Position numbers and translations under genes: made by a program. The notes below the pieces were generated by a model that worked only from the letters and a program-made list of their open reading frames with translations, was not told where the DNA came from and made no database searches. DNA of 64,000 nt from Parasporobacterium paucivorans DSM 15970 (GTDB lineage: Bacteria > Bacillota > Clostridia > Lachnospirales > Lachnospiraceae), in the NCBI RefSeq assembly GCF_900141895.1, contig NZ_FQYT01000012.1, forward strand, positions 1 to 64,000, read 5' to 3'. Shown here one piece after another: positions 34,660 to 43,760 of this stretch (positions are counted from its first letter, which is position 1; each line of letters starts with the position of its first letter).

Positions 34660-37080
34660 CTATAACCCAAATCGTCTGAACAGCCAGTATTTAATGAAAT
34701 CAACACCAAACATAAATAACAGCGTGATTCCCAATATAATGGAGACTTGATAAATAAACAGGCCCGGAACAAAAACGCCGAAGCTCCCTAGTAACGCGAA
34801 ACCAATTATGGTCAATATATTAACCAGGAGCAGTTTTTTATTCGGCGCAGACGACCAGAAATGTTTCCTTTCCCTTACAATCAATATTCTGAATTGAGTG
34901 TTGAATACGAGGCTCAGCATCACGAGGGTTTGAATTTTATCAAATTGCAGATGGAAATATTTAAGACCGATGAATATGATCAATAAATCTTCAAGAGAAA
35001 AAAATATGCCCAGAATCAATGAGGATAAAGTTATATTTTTAATATTCCATTTATTAGGTGAAGCAGTTGACTGTACATTGTCAGTGGAAATTGCCATAGT
35101 TACAAAGTCATTGGCAAACACCAACAGGGACATTCCCAAAAGGGAAATGACAATGTCGTGCAGCCAGAAGAATCCGACGGAAAATAAAACTACAACTTCT
35201 ACAACCTTCGTTATTTTGTTTATAACCCAGGTCAGCATGCGCTGGTAAGTTTTTCTGCTGATTTTCACTGCATCGATTATTTCACTCAATCCTGGCTGGG
35301 TCAAAACAATGCTTGCAGATGCCCTCGCTACGTCGGTGGCTTCACTGACAGCGGTTCCGAGATCTGCCTGTTTCAATGCGGGCGAATCATTGACGCCGTC
35401 CCCTGTCATTCCAACTACATGTCCATTATCTTGCAGCATTTTTACAATTTTATATTTATCCTCGGGATACACTTCAGCAAAACCATCACTTCTTTCAATA
35501 AACTGCAGCTGTTCTTTATTACCCAGAATGTCCAGATCTCCAATTCGGTGAATCTGATTTCCTATGCCAACCTGTATGGCAATCTCCTGTGCAATGGCGG
35601 TGCTATCGCCGGTAAGCATCAGGATTTTTATCCCGAGATTTTTTATCTCCGCTATCATGCTTTTCGAATCTTCCCTTGGTGGATCGGCTATTGCCAGGAA
35701 GCCTGCAAAATTTAACTGCTCACCGCTGCCCGACTCCGATACCGCAACCGCAATTGTCCTGGAGCCTTTTTCAGAGAATCCCTTTATAACATTGTCTGCC
35801 CGTTCTGAAACAATATCATCAATATCCCCGCATAATTCCATGATTGTCTGGGCGGCACCTTTTACGATTCTGATATTCTTTCCATTGAGTTTCACGACCG
35901 CCTCCGTTTTCTTGCTTTCAGGGTTGAATGGAATATAGGTTCTTTTCTCATATCCGCTGAAGTCCATATTGATGGATTTTGAATAATTAATAATGGAAAG
36001 GTCTATGGCATCCATCCCTTCTTCTTGTGAGGCCAAGGCAGCCATTTTGATGACGTCTTCTTTATTAAACTTTCCAAATGCAGCGCTGTCTACAACAGAT
36101 AATTTATTTTGCGTTATCGTTCCTGTTTTATCAAAACAAAAGATATCAATTGAAGCTGCATCTTCTATTGAATCCAACCTGGTTACAAGAACCCCCTTTT
36201 TCGAAAGCTCCCGCGCTCCCATTGCCTGAACGATTGTCAGTACTGCCGGAAGAGCCACTGGTATGGCTCCGATTAGAAAAATCACAATAAAAGAAAGAAT
36301 AAACAAAATCTCTTTCTGAAGATGAATGGCATAAACAGAAACTATGATGGACGCGGCTAACCCCAAATACATCATGTATTTGACAATTTTAAGCATCAAT
36401 TCTTCCTGCTTTGATTTTGGCCTGGCTATTTTCACGAGCTCAACGGTTTTACCAAAATACGTACTCGAACCGGTATTGACCACTACACCTTTAGCTTTCC
36501 CACGTTTCACAATCGAACTTGAGAAAACAATATCTGACAGATGCGAGTCTTTCGGCATGGATTCACCGGTTAAAGCTGACTCATCAACTGATACATCTCC
36601 GCTGATGATATACACATCCGCCGGAACAAGATTTCCGAGCTTGATTTGTATCACATCTCCTGGGACAAGCTCTTTTGCTTCTAATAAAATCCCTTTGCCA
36701 TCACGTAATACTTCTGCGTTTATTTCCAGTTTCTTTTTAAGCAGTCCTACGGCCTTTTGCGAGTTTTGGGATTGTACGTACCCAATAACTGCGTTTACGG
36801 TCAGCAATATAAAGATGATCCAGCTCTCGGTGTAATGCTTTAATATCACAGTGAGTACAATTGCAAATTCCAGCAGCCAAGGCATTGGTCCCCAATAACG
36901 CTTAAAGAACCCAAGAAACGGATTCCTCTTGGGTTCTTTAATTTCATTATATCCAAATGTCTTGATACGTTGCTCTGCCTCTTCTGATGAAAGCCCAGCT
37001 GGCGTTGTCTCTAAAATTCCCATTGCCTCATCCGATGACATTTTCTTATATTCAGAAGTGCTCCGAAGCTCCAAGTGCAT
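34660..37080 (-). CDS. P-type plasma-membrane H+-ATPase (P3A type)
   Basis: An 806-residue P-type ATPase. Motifs are the TGES actuator loop (ALTGESMPKD), the PVALPAVLTI helix-4 signature of P3A pumps, the phosphorylation site FCFDKTGTITQNKL, and the hinge motif GDGVNDSPALKQAD. Roughly ten membrane helices. The PVALP rather than PEGLP motif and the compact size point to proton export rather than calcium. The start at ATG 37080 follows a G-rich run only two bases away, so the exact start is uncertain. It follows acetate kinase by 10 bases on the same strand. Confidence 0.9.
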   Translation of the reverse strand: MHLELRSTSEYKKMSSDEAMGILETTPAGLSSEEAEQRIKTFGYNEIKEPKRNPFLGFFKRYWGPMPWLLEFAIVLTVILKHYTESWIIFILLTVNAVIGYVQSQNSQKAVGLLKKKLEINAEVLRDGKGILLEAKELVPGDVIQIKLGNLVPADVYIISGDVSVDESALTGESMPKDSHLSDIVFSSSIVKRGKAKGVVVNTGSSTYFGKTVELVKIARPKSKQEELMLKIVKYMMYLGLAASIIVSVYAIHLQKEILFILSFIVIFLIGAIPVALPAVLTIVQAMGARELSKKGVLVTRLDSIEDAASIDIFCFDKTGTITQNKLSVVDSAAFGKFNKEDVIKMAALASQEEGMDAIDLSIINYSKSINMDFSGYEKRTYIPFNPESKKTEAVVKLNGKNIRIVKGAAQTIMELCGDIDDIVSERADNVIKGFSEKGSRTIAVAVSESGSGEQLNFAGFLAIADPPREDSKSMIAEIKNLGIKILMLTGDSTAIAQEIAIQVGIGNQIHRIGDLDILGNKEQLQFIERSDGFAEVYPEDKYKIVKMLQDNGHVVGMTGDGVNDSPALKQADLGTAVSEATDVARASASIVLTQPGLSEIIDAVKISRKTYQRMLTWVINKITKVVEVVVLFSVGFFWLHDIVISLLGMSLLVFANDFVTMAISTDNVQSTASPNKWNIKNITLSSLILGIFFSLEDLLIIFIGLKYFHLQFDKIQTLVMLSLVFNTQFRILIVRERKHFWSSAPNKKLLLVNILTIIGFALLGSFGVFVPGLFIYQVSIILGITLLFMFGVDFIKYWLFRRFGL

Positions 37081-37090
37081 TCCCCCCCAT

Positions 37091-38290
37091 TCAAATGGAT
37101 CCGGACAACCTGTAGGTGTCCCGGGCAATCATCCGTTCCTCATCCGTGGGTATGACCATAACCTTTATCCGGGAATTCGGTCCGGTTATATCTGCCATTT
37201 CTCCCTGAACCCGGTTCTTGTCTCTGTCGATGGAAATTCCCAGCCAGTCCATTTCCTCGCAGATTTTTTCACGGATTTCAAACCGGTTTTCACCAACACC
37301 CGCAGTGAATACCAGGCAATCACATCCGTTCATCTTTGCGATATAATTCCCGATATAGCCTTTAACCCGCAGGATGTATATTTCAATTGCCATACGGGCT
37401 TCTTCACTGCCGCCCTCCGCAGCGGTCACCAGATCCCGCATATCGGCGGAAATACCGGAAATGCCCAGCAAACCGGACTTTTTATTTAAATAGTCATTTA
37501 TTCCGTCTGTATCCAGACCCATTCTGTCCATGAGATACGTTACAATCGCAGGGTCCACATCCCCGCAGCGGGTGCCCATTACAAGCCCCTCCAGCGGGGT
37601 AAGTCCCATGGAGGTATCCTCCACCTTCCCTCCACATATTGCCGTGATGCTTGCTCCGTTTCCGAGATGGGCAGAGATTATCCTGCAATCCTCATAAGGT
37701 TTGTCCAGAAGTCTGGCTGCCTCATGGGAAACATAGTCATGGGAAGTGCCATGGAAACCATATCGTCTGATCTTGTACTTTTCATATGCCTCCATAGGCA
37801 GGGCATACAGAAAATGTTCAGGTCCCATTGTCTGGTGAAAAGCCGTATCAAAGACAGCGACCTGCGGAATTCCTGGCATGGAATCCTGACAGGCTTCAAT
37901 CCCGGCCAAATTGGCCGGGTTGTGTGCCGGTGCAAGCTCAAAGCAATCCCGTATGGCCTGAATTGTTTCCTGCCCAATTACAGCAGATTCCTTGAAGCGT
38001 TCTCCTCCGTGAACCACCCTGTGTCCAACCGCCTTGATTTCCTCCAGCCTGTGCACCACTCCCTGTTCCGGGCTGACAAGGATATCCAAAATCATTTCCA
38101 GACCGATCGCATGGTTCTGAACATCCACTCTGATCTCAATCTTTTCATTTCCAATCTTCTCATGCCGAAATACCGTTCCCGCAATCCCGATCCGGTCCAC
38201 GATTCCTTTACATAGCACGGACTCCTGAGGCATACTGAAAACCTGATATTTGATGGATGAGCTTCCTGTATTTATTATTAATATTTTCAT
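37091..38290 (-). CDS. ackA: Acetate kinase
   Basis: AckA interconverts acetyl phosphate plus ADP with acetate plus ATP. Its 399 residues carry ILIINTGSSSIKYQ at the N terminus, the catalytic VFDTAFHQTM and RYGFHGTSH motifs, SAHLGNGAS and the C-terminal FTAGVGENR. It is full length with AGGAA before ATG 38290. Phosphotransacetylase, the usual partner gene, is not next to it; the neighbours are a zinc-ribbon protein and a proton pump. Confidence 0.97.
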   Translation of the reverse strand: MKILIINTGSSSIKYQVFSMPQESVLCKGIVDRIGIAGTVFRHEKIGNEKIEIRVDVQNHAIGLEMILDILVSPEQGVVHRLEEIKAVGHRVVHGGERFKESAVIGQETIQAIRDCFELAPAHNPANLAGIEACQDSMPGIPQVAVFDTAFHQTMGPEHFLYALPMEAYEKYKIRRYGFHGTSHDYVSHEAARLLDKPYEDCRIISAHLGNGASITAICGGKVEDTSMGLTPLEGLVMGTRCGDVDPAIVTYLMDRMGLDTDGINDYLNKKSGLLGISGISADMRDLVTAAEGGSEEARMAIEIYILRVKGYIGNYIAKMNGCDCLVFTAGVGENRFEIREKICEEMDWLGISIDRDKNRVQGEMADITGPNSRIKVMVIPTDEERMIARDTYRLSGSI

Positions 38291-38300
38291 TTCAATATTC

Positions 38301-38597
38301 CTAGTCAAACATTGGCAGGTATGCGATAAATGTACAGTCGTGGCAGGTTGCCATGGTCTTGCTGCCGTCCGGAGAATCCATTATGGTCATTCTGGTCAGT
38401 TTTTTTCGTTTGTCCCAGCAGCGGATACAGAACGGACCATCCATGTCGCCGTTTTCCTTTTCTATGAAATAGCAGTTGTTTTTTACAATGAGGCTGTCGT
38501 AAATTTTCTGGTCCTTCTGAAGCTTTTTGATCTGTTCTTTCAGTGCCTTGTTTTCTTCCACCAGTTCCTGATATTTCTTTTCAAGCGAGTTGTCCAT
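38301..38597 (-). CDS. Small coiled-coil/zinc-ribbon protein
   Basis: A 98-residue protein with an N-terminal Glu/Lys-rich coiled coil (residues 2-35) and a C-terminal ribbon with two CxxC knuckles (FCIRCWDKRKKL and ATCHDCTF), probably binding zinc. No function is known to me. It is 10 bases upstream of ackA on the same strand, with GGGGG before ATG 38597. Confidence 0.75.
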   Translation of the reverse strand: MDNSLEKKYQELVEENKALKEQIKKLQKDQKIYDSLIVKNNCYFIEKENGDMDGPFCIRCWDKRKKLTRMTIMDSPDGSKTMATCHDCTFIAYLPMFD

Positions 38598-38660
38598 TTT
38601 TAGTTCCCCCTTTTTTGTCTATACTTTGATTATAGACTTTTTGTCACCTTAAAGCAACTA

Positions 38661-38687
38661 AAAGCCCCGCCTACAGGCGAAGCTTTT
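38661..38687. terminator. Hairpin terminator overlapping a gene end
   Basis: A stem formed by AAAGCCCCGCC and its near-complement (38661-38671 with 38676-38687) includes the last codons of the membrane-protein gene ending at 38671. T-rich runs flank both sides, so it can act in either direction between the J-domain operon and the zinc-ribbon/ackA unit. Confidence 0.6.
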
Positions 38688-39201
38688 TTCTTGTTTTTTC
38701 CCATATATTGTTTTGGAAATACCGATAGGCCGAATCATATACAAACAGGAGAACCTGTCCCGCCAGCCAGAAGCCAGCCAGCAGCCAAAATTTGATTTCT
38801 CCCGCGAAAAAAAGTTTCGGAAAAAACACTAGCATAGGGATATACATGATGTTAAAGGCCGCATACTTAATAATCCAGAGGATTTTTTTCCTATTCCTGA
38901 CGGCCGGTGCGGCAGACAGCCGGTCAAAGGCAAACTCCGAAATCAGGATGTACAGCCCCAGTACCGAATATGTAATGCAATACAGTTTATTGGGGGCAAT
39001 CAGGAAACACAGGATTACACTGGCCAGATAAAAAGCAAGTCCGATCCGGATATTGTTTTCCCGGATGGCAATTCCAGTACAAAAAGCGGCTGCAGCCATC
39101 AGAAAAAAGGTGCTGGTTTCAATCACTCCGCCCAGAATCACCAGCAATACCGAAATTGCCAGCAATAGACCCAATAAAGCCATCTTTTTTGCATTTACAT
39201 A
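38671..39201 (-). CDS. Small polytopic membrane protein
   Basis: A 176-residue protein with about six hydrophobic helices and a basic C-terminal tail (KTRKKLRL). I do not recognise the family. ATG 39201 follows GGAGGAGA, and overlaps the end of the J-domain gene by seven bases. It is the last gene of the DUF5685-DnaJ unit, and its stop lies inside a terminator stem. Confidence 0.65.
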   Translation of the reverse strand, partial: YVNAKKMALLGLLLAISVLLVILGGVIETSTFFLMAAAAFCTGIAIRENNIRIGLAFYLASVILCFLIAPNKLYCITYSVLGLYILISEFAFDRLSAAPAVRNRKKILWIIKYAAFNIMYIPMLVFFPKLFFAGEIKFWLLAGFWLAGQVLLFVYDSAYRYFQNNIWEKTRKKLRL

Positions 39202-39818
39202 CATGAGCAGAGGTCTCCTCCCATACACTCACACAAGGAATCCGCACACCAAAGGTCGCAGCACAGGTTGCCAGTTCCCATTCCACCGCCCATATTTGTC
39301 CGTGTACCCTGGTATCTTTGTGTCTGCCATTCAATCTGGTTCAATAATGTGACATACTCCCTGTTATTTGGTTCCATGTTCACTGCCTGCCTGGCATGGT
39401 CCAGAGCAATCATATTATTTCCCACGCCCGCATTGGCAACCGCACTGTAGTAATACCATTTTCCTCCCCGGTTTGCGATTCCGGTAAGCACATTGAGAGC
39501 CTCCCTGTAGCGTCGGGCATTCAGGTAATTGGCAACAGCATTTAAATGTGTGTCTTCTTCCGCAGTACTGCCGGAATAGGACGCCTGACCATAAGAGGCT
39601 GCGCCGCTCCCGCCATAGGAGCCATTCTCTCTGTCCTTCATGACCTGATCGTACGCTTCCTGGACTTCCTTGAATTTTTCCTCTGCCAGATCGGAAAGGG
39701 GATTATTGGCATAGGAATCCGGATGGTATTTCCTGCTTAATTCTCTGTATGCTTTTTTAATTTCATCATTAGAAGCGCTTGGCGAAATACCTAACACCTC
39801 ATATGGATTTGCTATCAT
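39195..39818 (-). CDS. J-domain protein with Cys-rich C-terminal tail
   Basis: A 207-residue protein. Residues 1-65 form a J domain ([32 protein letters not shown]) with the HPD motif that stimulates Hsp70 ATPase. A Gly/Ser linker follows, then a TPR-like helical repeat region (100-165), and a C-terminal segment with eight Cys in about 22 residues ([22 protein letters not shown]). The J protein probably recruits DnaK to a specific client, perhaps the DUF5685 protein encoded just upstream with a 20-base overlap. The Cys tail may bind metal. Confidence 0.85.
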   Translation of the reverse strand: MIANPYEVLGISPSASNDEIKKAYRELSRKYHPDSYANNPLSDLAEEKFKEVQEAYDQVMKDRENGSYGGSGAASYGQASYSGSTAEEDTHLNAVANYLNARRYREALNVLTGIANRGGKWYYYSAVANAGVGNNMIALDHARQAVNMEPNNREYVTLLNQIEWQTQRYQGTRTNMGGGMGTGNLCCDLWCADSLCECMGGDLCSCM

Positions 39819-40638
39819 TTAACTGTTCCTTCCTTTTATCCTTTAATTTGGACCATACTCCAACGTACAATACGTTTCGTAAAATGTCGATGTCCACCAG
39901 ACAGGGGAGTTTTTCAAATTCTCTCGTCGCCTCTGCCATCATCATGGTCAGCATATCCTCGCATTTCTCTTCAAAATCATCTTCATCCCGAATTGAAATC
40001 AGCGGATTGTAGCTATTATTTTTTATATCCTTTTCCAGATCGTCATATGCATCCAGGAGATATATGAATTTACCAAGATAAAATCCTGTCTTCCTGAGAT
40101 TTTCTTCCCACATATCCTGACGATATACAAATATTTCAGCCATAAGTTCGCCGAAACACCGGGACACTATATCAAGATTCGTTTCCCCTTTTTCCTCAGA
40201 TTCCCGCAGTCTGTCGAGGGATTCCCGGATCACTCCGCATTGTCGTGGATATTTACTGTTTATTTTCTGGAAATCCTTTTTCAGAATTTTTGCTCCCGCC
40301 AGACCTGCCAGACTTTTTTCATCCTGCCAATCATCCAGCAGGTGGTAATATGTCAGGGCGATATTCATGTCCGCCACGTATTCTGTTATCTCATTGCAGA
40401 GAGTATCATGCGGTTTTACAGGATGACGGATGCATCTATCCCGGGTCTGCTGCATCTGGGTCTCATACAGGGAGTTGAGCAGAACAATCAGAAATGTCAT
40501 ATCATAAGACAGTGTCATCTGACCCGCCCGCCCATATTTTTCATGCAGGATTTTGCACAGCCCGCAATAATAGGCTTTATACTTATAAAAATCCTTCATC
40601 TTAAGTTCAGGACCATAAACATTTACGTAACCGAACAT
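39799..40638 (-). CDS. DUF5685 family protein
   Basis: A 279-residue soluble helical protein. It starts [17 protein letters not shown] and has [11 protein letters not shown], CxxC-type pairs and several further Cys and His residues; this matches the clostridial DUF5685 family. Function is unknown. It is almost always beside a J-domain protein, as here, where the two frames overlap by 20 bases. Confidence 0.8.
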   Translation of the reverse strand: MFGYVNVYGPELKMKDFYKYKAYYCGLCKILHEKYGRAGQMTLSYDMTFLIVLLNSLYETQMQQTRDRCIRHPVKPHDTLCNEITEYVADMNIALTYYHLLDDWQDEKSLAGLAGAKILKKDFQKINSKYPRQCGVIRESLDRLRESEEKGETNLDIVSRCFGELMAEIFVYRQDMWEENLRKTGFYLGKFIYLLDAYDDLEKDIKNNSYNPLISIRDEDDFEEKCEDMLTMMMAEATREFEKLPCLVDIDILRNVLYVGVWSKLKDKRKEQLNDSKSI

Positions 40639-40668
40639 ATTTCCTCCCGGCTATACCACAATTGAACC

Positions 40669-40696
40669 AGTATATCATATTTTTCTAATAATTCAA
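40669..40696 (-). promoter_or_regulatory. Promoter of the DUF5685-DnaJ operon
   Basis: Minus-strand TTGAAT (40691-40696), a 16-base spacer, and TATACT (40669-40674) with an upstream TGA extension. It ends about 30 bases before the DUF5685 start and overlaps the last codon of tcdA. Confidence 0.6.
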
Positions 40697-41418
40697 ACAA
40701 TCAAATCCCTGACCACTTCCGATGCAATAATCAGCCCCGCTGCCGGCGGCACGAAAGACGTGCTCCCAGGGACGGCTCTTCGCATAGTGCGGGCACTTTC
40801 ACCTTCTTTAACTTCCGGAATATCCGCCGGCCTGATGGGATTTTCCCTGGAATAGACAACCTTCAGGCGGTCGATGCCACGTTTTTTCAGTTCTCTCCGC
40901 ATAACCTTGGCCAGAGGGCAAACGGAAGTCGAATATATATCAGCCACCTCCAGCCTGGTAGGATCCAGTTTGTTCCCTGTACCCATGCAGCTGATTACAG
41001 GCACATTCTTGGCCTTAGCCTGAAGGATGATTTCCAGTTTAGCCGTGACGGTATCCACTGCATCCACTACATAATCATATTGCGCAAAGTCAAATTCTCC
41101 GGCGATTTCCGGCAAAAAAAAGCAATTATGTATCTCGACCTGCGCCTGGGGATTGATATCAAGAATTCTCTGCTTCATGGCTTCTGTCTTCTGACAGCCT
41201 ATAGTCTTTGTTGTGGCAATAATCTGTCTGTTCAGGTTGGAGGTGCAGACTACGTCATCATCAATCAGATCGAATTTTCCGACACCGCACCGGGCCAGAG
41301 CTTCCACAACTTGTCCTCCGACTCCGCCGATGCCAAATACCGCCACCTTAGAGTTCGATAGTATATTCATTGCTTCTTTTCCCAGAAGCCGTTCCGTCCG
41401 GATAAATTGTTCCGTCAT
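40693..41418 (-). CDS. tcdA: tRNA threonylcarbamoyladenosine dehydratase (TcdA/CsdL)
   Basis: A 241-residue E1-like (ThiF/MoeB) enzyme that cyclises t6A at position 37 of tRNA to ct6A using ATP. It shows the nucleotide-binding AVFGIGGVGGQVVEAL, a DDDVVCTSNLNRQ acidic/Arg motif, and the family-specific C-terminal RRAVPGSTSFVPPAAGL. The ATG at 41418 overlaps the stop of the TtcA-like gene as ATGA, implying translational coupling; a GTG 15 bases upstream is less likely. Confidence 0.92.
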   Translation of the reverse strand: MTEQFIRTERLLGKEAMNILSNSKVAVFGIGGVGGQVVEALARCGVGKFDLIDDDVVCTSNLNRQIIATTKTIGCQKTEAMKQRILDINPQAQVEIHNCFFLPEIAGEFDFAQYDYVVDAVDTVTAKLEIILQAKAKNVPVISCMGTGNKLDPTRLEVADIYSTSVCPLAKVMRRELKKRGIDRLKVVYSRENPIRPADIPEVKEGESARTMRRAVPGSTSFVPPAAGLIIASEVVRDLIV

Positions 41419-42269
41419 TCTGTGGCAGACCACCCTTCTTCCTTGTCATAGTCGTCAAGAAAACTATGTTTTACGCCATTTTGCTTATATGCAATGATTG
41501 TATTCAAATTTACATTTTCCACGCTTTTAAAGATATTCCCCTCCAAAAAGGGGTTTGTTTTGTGCAACTCTCTTATCAGGTTCTTTATTTCAAGCCTCTT
41601 GGAGTCACTGCTTCCATCGTCAGAAAGCTCTGTCTCTTCGGTGAATCGACAGGCGCACTGGAGAAAATCCAGATCATTATATTTTTTCCAATGAATGATA
41701 TCCTCTTCCCGGATGAGATACATAGGACGAATCAGTTCCATCCCCTCAAAATTAGAGCTGTGGAGCTTCGGCATCATGGTCTGTATCTGAGCCCCGTACA
41801 TCATTCCCATCAGGATGGTTTCGATTACATCATCATAATGATGTCCCAGGGCAATCTTGTTGCAGCCTAAATCCTGCGCGTTTTTGTAAAGGTGTCCTCT
41901 TCGCATTCTTGCGCACAGATAGCAGGGAGATTTCTCTATATCAACAACAGAATCAAATATCTCCGTCTCAAACACATGAATTGGGATACCCAGCGTTTTG
42001 GCGTTGCTCATTATCAGTTCCCTGTTTTCTTTATTATATCCGGGATCCATGACCATGAATTTTATGTCAAATTCAAATTTATTATGCCTTTTCAGCTCCT
42101 GAAAGAGCTTCGCCATCAGCATGGAGTCCTTGCCCCCTGAAATGCAGACTGCTACGCAGTCACCTTCTTTCAGCATTTCATATGTATTGATTGCCTTGGT
42201 GAATTTGCACCAAATCCGTTTATGAAATTTCTTACGTATGCTCGCTTCAATTCCTTCTAATCTTTCCAT
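41415..42269 (-). CDS. TtcA-family tRNA thiolation PP-loop ATPase
   Basis: A 284-residue N-type ATP pyrophosphatase with the PP-loop SGGKDSMLMA near residue 45 and paired cysteines CYLCARMRRG and CACR that in TtcA hold a [4Fe-4S] cluster. TtcA thiolates C32 of tRNAs; close paralogues thiolate other positions, so the target is tentative. The family depends on an Fe-S cluster and on a sulfur donor such as the persulfide carriers encoded at 22-25 kb. It is the middle gene of a three-gene unit with tcdA. Confidence 0.85.
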   Translation of the reverse strand: MERLEGIEASIRKKFHKRIWCKFTKAINTYEMLKEGDCVAVCISGGKDSMLMAKLFQELKRHNKFEFDIKFMVMDPGYNKENRELIMSNAKTLGIPIHVFETEIFDSVVDIEKSPCYLCARMRRGHLYKNAQDLGCNKIALGHHYDDVIETILMGMMYGAQIQTMMPKLHSSNFEGMELIRPMYLIREEDIIHWKKYNDLDFLQCACRFTEETELSDDGSSDSKRLEIKNLIRELHKTNPFLEGNIFKSVENVNLNTIIAYKQNGVKHSFLDDYDKEEGWSATE

Positions 42270-42290
42270 GGTAATCCTTCCGGTATATAA

Positions 42291-42503
42291 TCAGTTTGAA
42301 TCCTGTATTCTTTCCCGCTCTGCGTCCAGCATTTCCTGCAGGGCTTCATCGCTCACATCTATCCATATATCCTCTTCTTCTGCGTTGAGGCCCAGGAATT
42401 TCGCCAGCGTCCGTGTATCATCGCTATTATTCCATTCGCTTACAAATCTGTGTATCTCATCGAACTCTATCTTTCCAGACATATATTGTTCCTTAAAATT
42501 CAT
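42291..42503 (-). CDS. Small acidic protein of unknown function
   Basis: A 70-residue helical acidic protein. ATG 42503 is preceded by GGAGGA at six bases, and the body contains a DEIHRFVSEWNNSDDTRTLAKFLGLNAEEE segment typical of a clostridial family found upstream of tRNA thiolation genes. I cannot assign a role. It is 21 bases before the TtcA-like gene on the same strand. Confidence 0.6.
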   Translation of the reverse strand: MNFKEQYMSGKIEFDEIHRFVSEWNNSDDTRTLAKFLGLNAEEEDIWIDVSDEALQEMLDAERERIQDSN

Positions 42504-42545
42504 GTTCAATCCTCCATTCTGATTTCCGTTAGCTTTCATTATAAC

Positions 42546-42575
42546 AAAAATACTGTAACATAAAGCTACAATATT
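42546..42575 (-). terminator. Intrinsic terminator after the carotenoid-like cluster
   Basis: An 11-bp stem with two G-U pairs (42549-42559 with 42565-42575) followed on the minus strand by five T residues. It starts 12 bases after the MFS stop. Confidence 0.7.
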
Positions 42576-42587
42576 TTAAATTCACAC

Positions 42588-43760
42588 TTATTTAACATTT
42601 TCAGCGGATGGTCCCGGAGGGTTCAGCAAAAACAGCAGAAGCCCGGCAGCCAGAAAGGACATGCAGCCCCCGAAAATAAATGGAACGCGTGCTCCGAATG
42701 TTGTCCATAAAATCCCGGCGATTACACTGGCAGGGAGAAGTGCAATAGAGACGATTGTAGAATGAAGTCCCAGCATCGTGCCTTTCAGATTTTTTGGTGC
42801 GGCTTCTGAAATGAACGCCCTTTCAACTCCGGCAATCATGGCTGTATATACTCCATAAAGTATAAACAAGGCTATCATAAAAGATTTACCGGTGACTATC
42901 GCAAAACCAAAGTACACGATTCCAAACACTATGTAGCCGGCCACCAGAACCCTCTTCCTTCCTACTTTATCGGATCTTTTTCCTGCCGGTATCGCCAGAG
43001 CAGAGGCGGAAATATTATAAATAAAGTAAAGCAGTATAACCGATGCATCACTAAACCCGACACTTTTTGCCCGCAGCAGAAGAAATGTATTGGAGGAATT
43101 TCCCAGTGTGAACAAAAAGGCCGCTACAAGATATAATTTCAGCCTGCCATCCAGATTTTTTATATTTTTCCAAAAGGGTTCTCTCTCCATCGGCGGACAG
43201 ATCACTTTTTTTTCTTTTATTTTCAGGAACATCACAAGGCTGAGAACTGCCGGGATGATGGAAATCGCAAAAATCTGTTTGTATTCAACGGCTCCGACCG
43301 TGTTCCTCATCAGGAGCCAGGCAATCAGGATTCCCAGGGCAGATCCCGCCATATCGAGCGATTTGTGAATTCCAAACACTTTTCCGGCTGACCCTTCCTG
43401 GGCGCACTCGCTGACCATTACATCCCGCGGTGCCGTCCTGATGCCTTTTCCAATCCGGTCGATAGCCCTTGCACCCAGAATTCCAGACCAGGAACCTGCC
43501 AGTATTAATACAAGTTTATACAAAATTCCCGTGGAATAGCCGATAAAGGCAACCGGCTTTTTCTTTTTGTATCTGTCGGTGAAATAACCGCTGAAAACTT
43601 TAAGAAGGCTTGCCAGACTCTCCGCAATTCCTTCAATAATCCCAATCAGTACCGGAGTTGCACCAAACGCTGCGGTCAGATAGAGTGGAATGATCGGATA
43701 GACCATTTCCGCGCTGATATCTGCAAAAAAACTGACCAGGCCTAAATATATTACGTTCAT
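42588..43760 (-). CDS. MFS transporter, last gene of the carotenoid-like cluster
   Basis: A 390-residue twelve-helix major facilitator. It has an N-terminal DISAEMVYPIIPLYL, a motif-A-like loop GYFTDRYKKKKPVAF, and RIGKGIRTAPRD after helix 4. Similar to bacterial drug or sugar MFS proteins near the tetracycline-efflux group. ATG 43760 overlaps the stop of the PEP-synthase-like gene (ATGA) and is preceded by AAGGAG. Because it is coupled to the cluster it may export the cluster's product, which is inference. Confidence 0.85.
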   Translation of the reverse strand: MNVIYLGLVSFFADISAEMVYPIIPLYLTAAFGATPVLIGIIEGIAESLASLLKVFSGYFTDRYKKKKPVAFIGYSTGILYKLVLILAGSWSGILGARAIDRIGKGIRTAPRDVMVSECAQEGSAGKVFGIHKSLDMAGSALGILIAWLLMRNTVGAVEYKQIFAISIIPAVLSLVMFLKIKEKKVICPPMEREPFWKNIKNLDGRLKLYLVAAFLFTLGNSSNTFLLLRAKSVGFSDASVILLYFIYNISASALAIPAGKRSDKVGRKRVLVAGYIVFGIVYFGFAIVTGKSFMIALFILYGVYTAMIAGVERAFISEAAPKNLKGTMLGLHSTIVSIALLPASVIAGILWTTFGARVPFIFGGCMSFLAAGLLLFLLNPPGPSAENVK

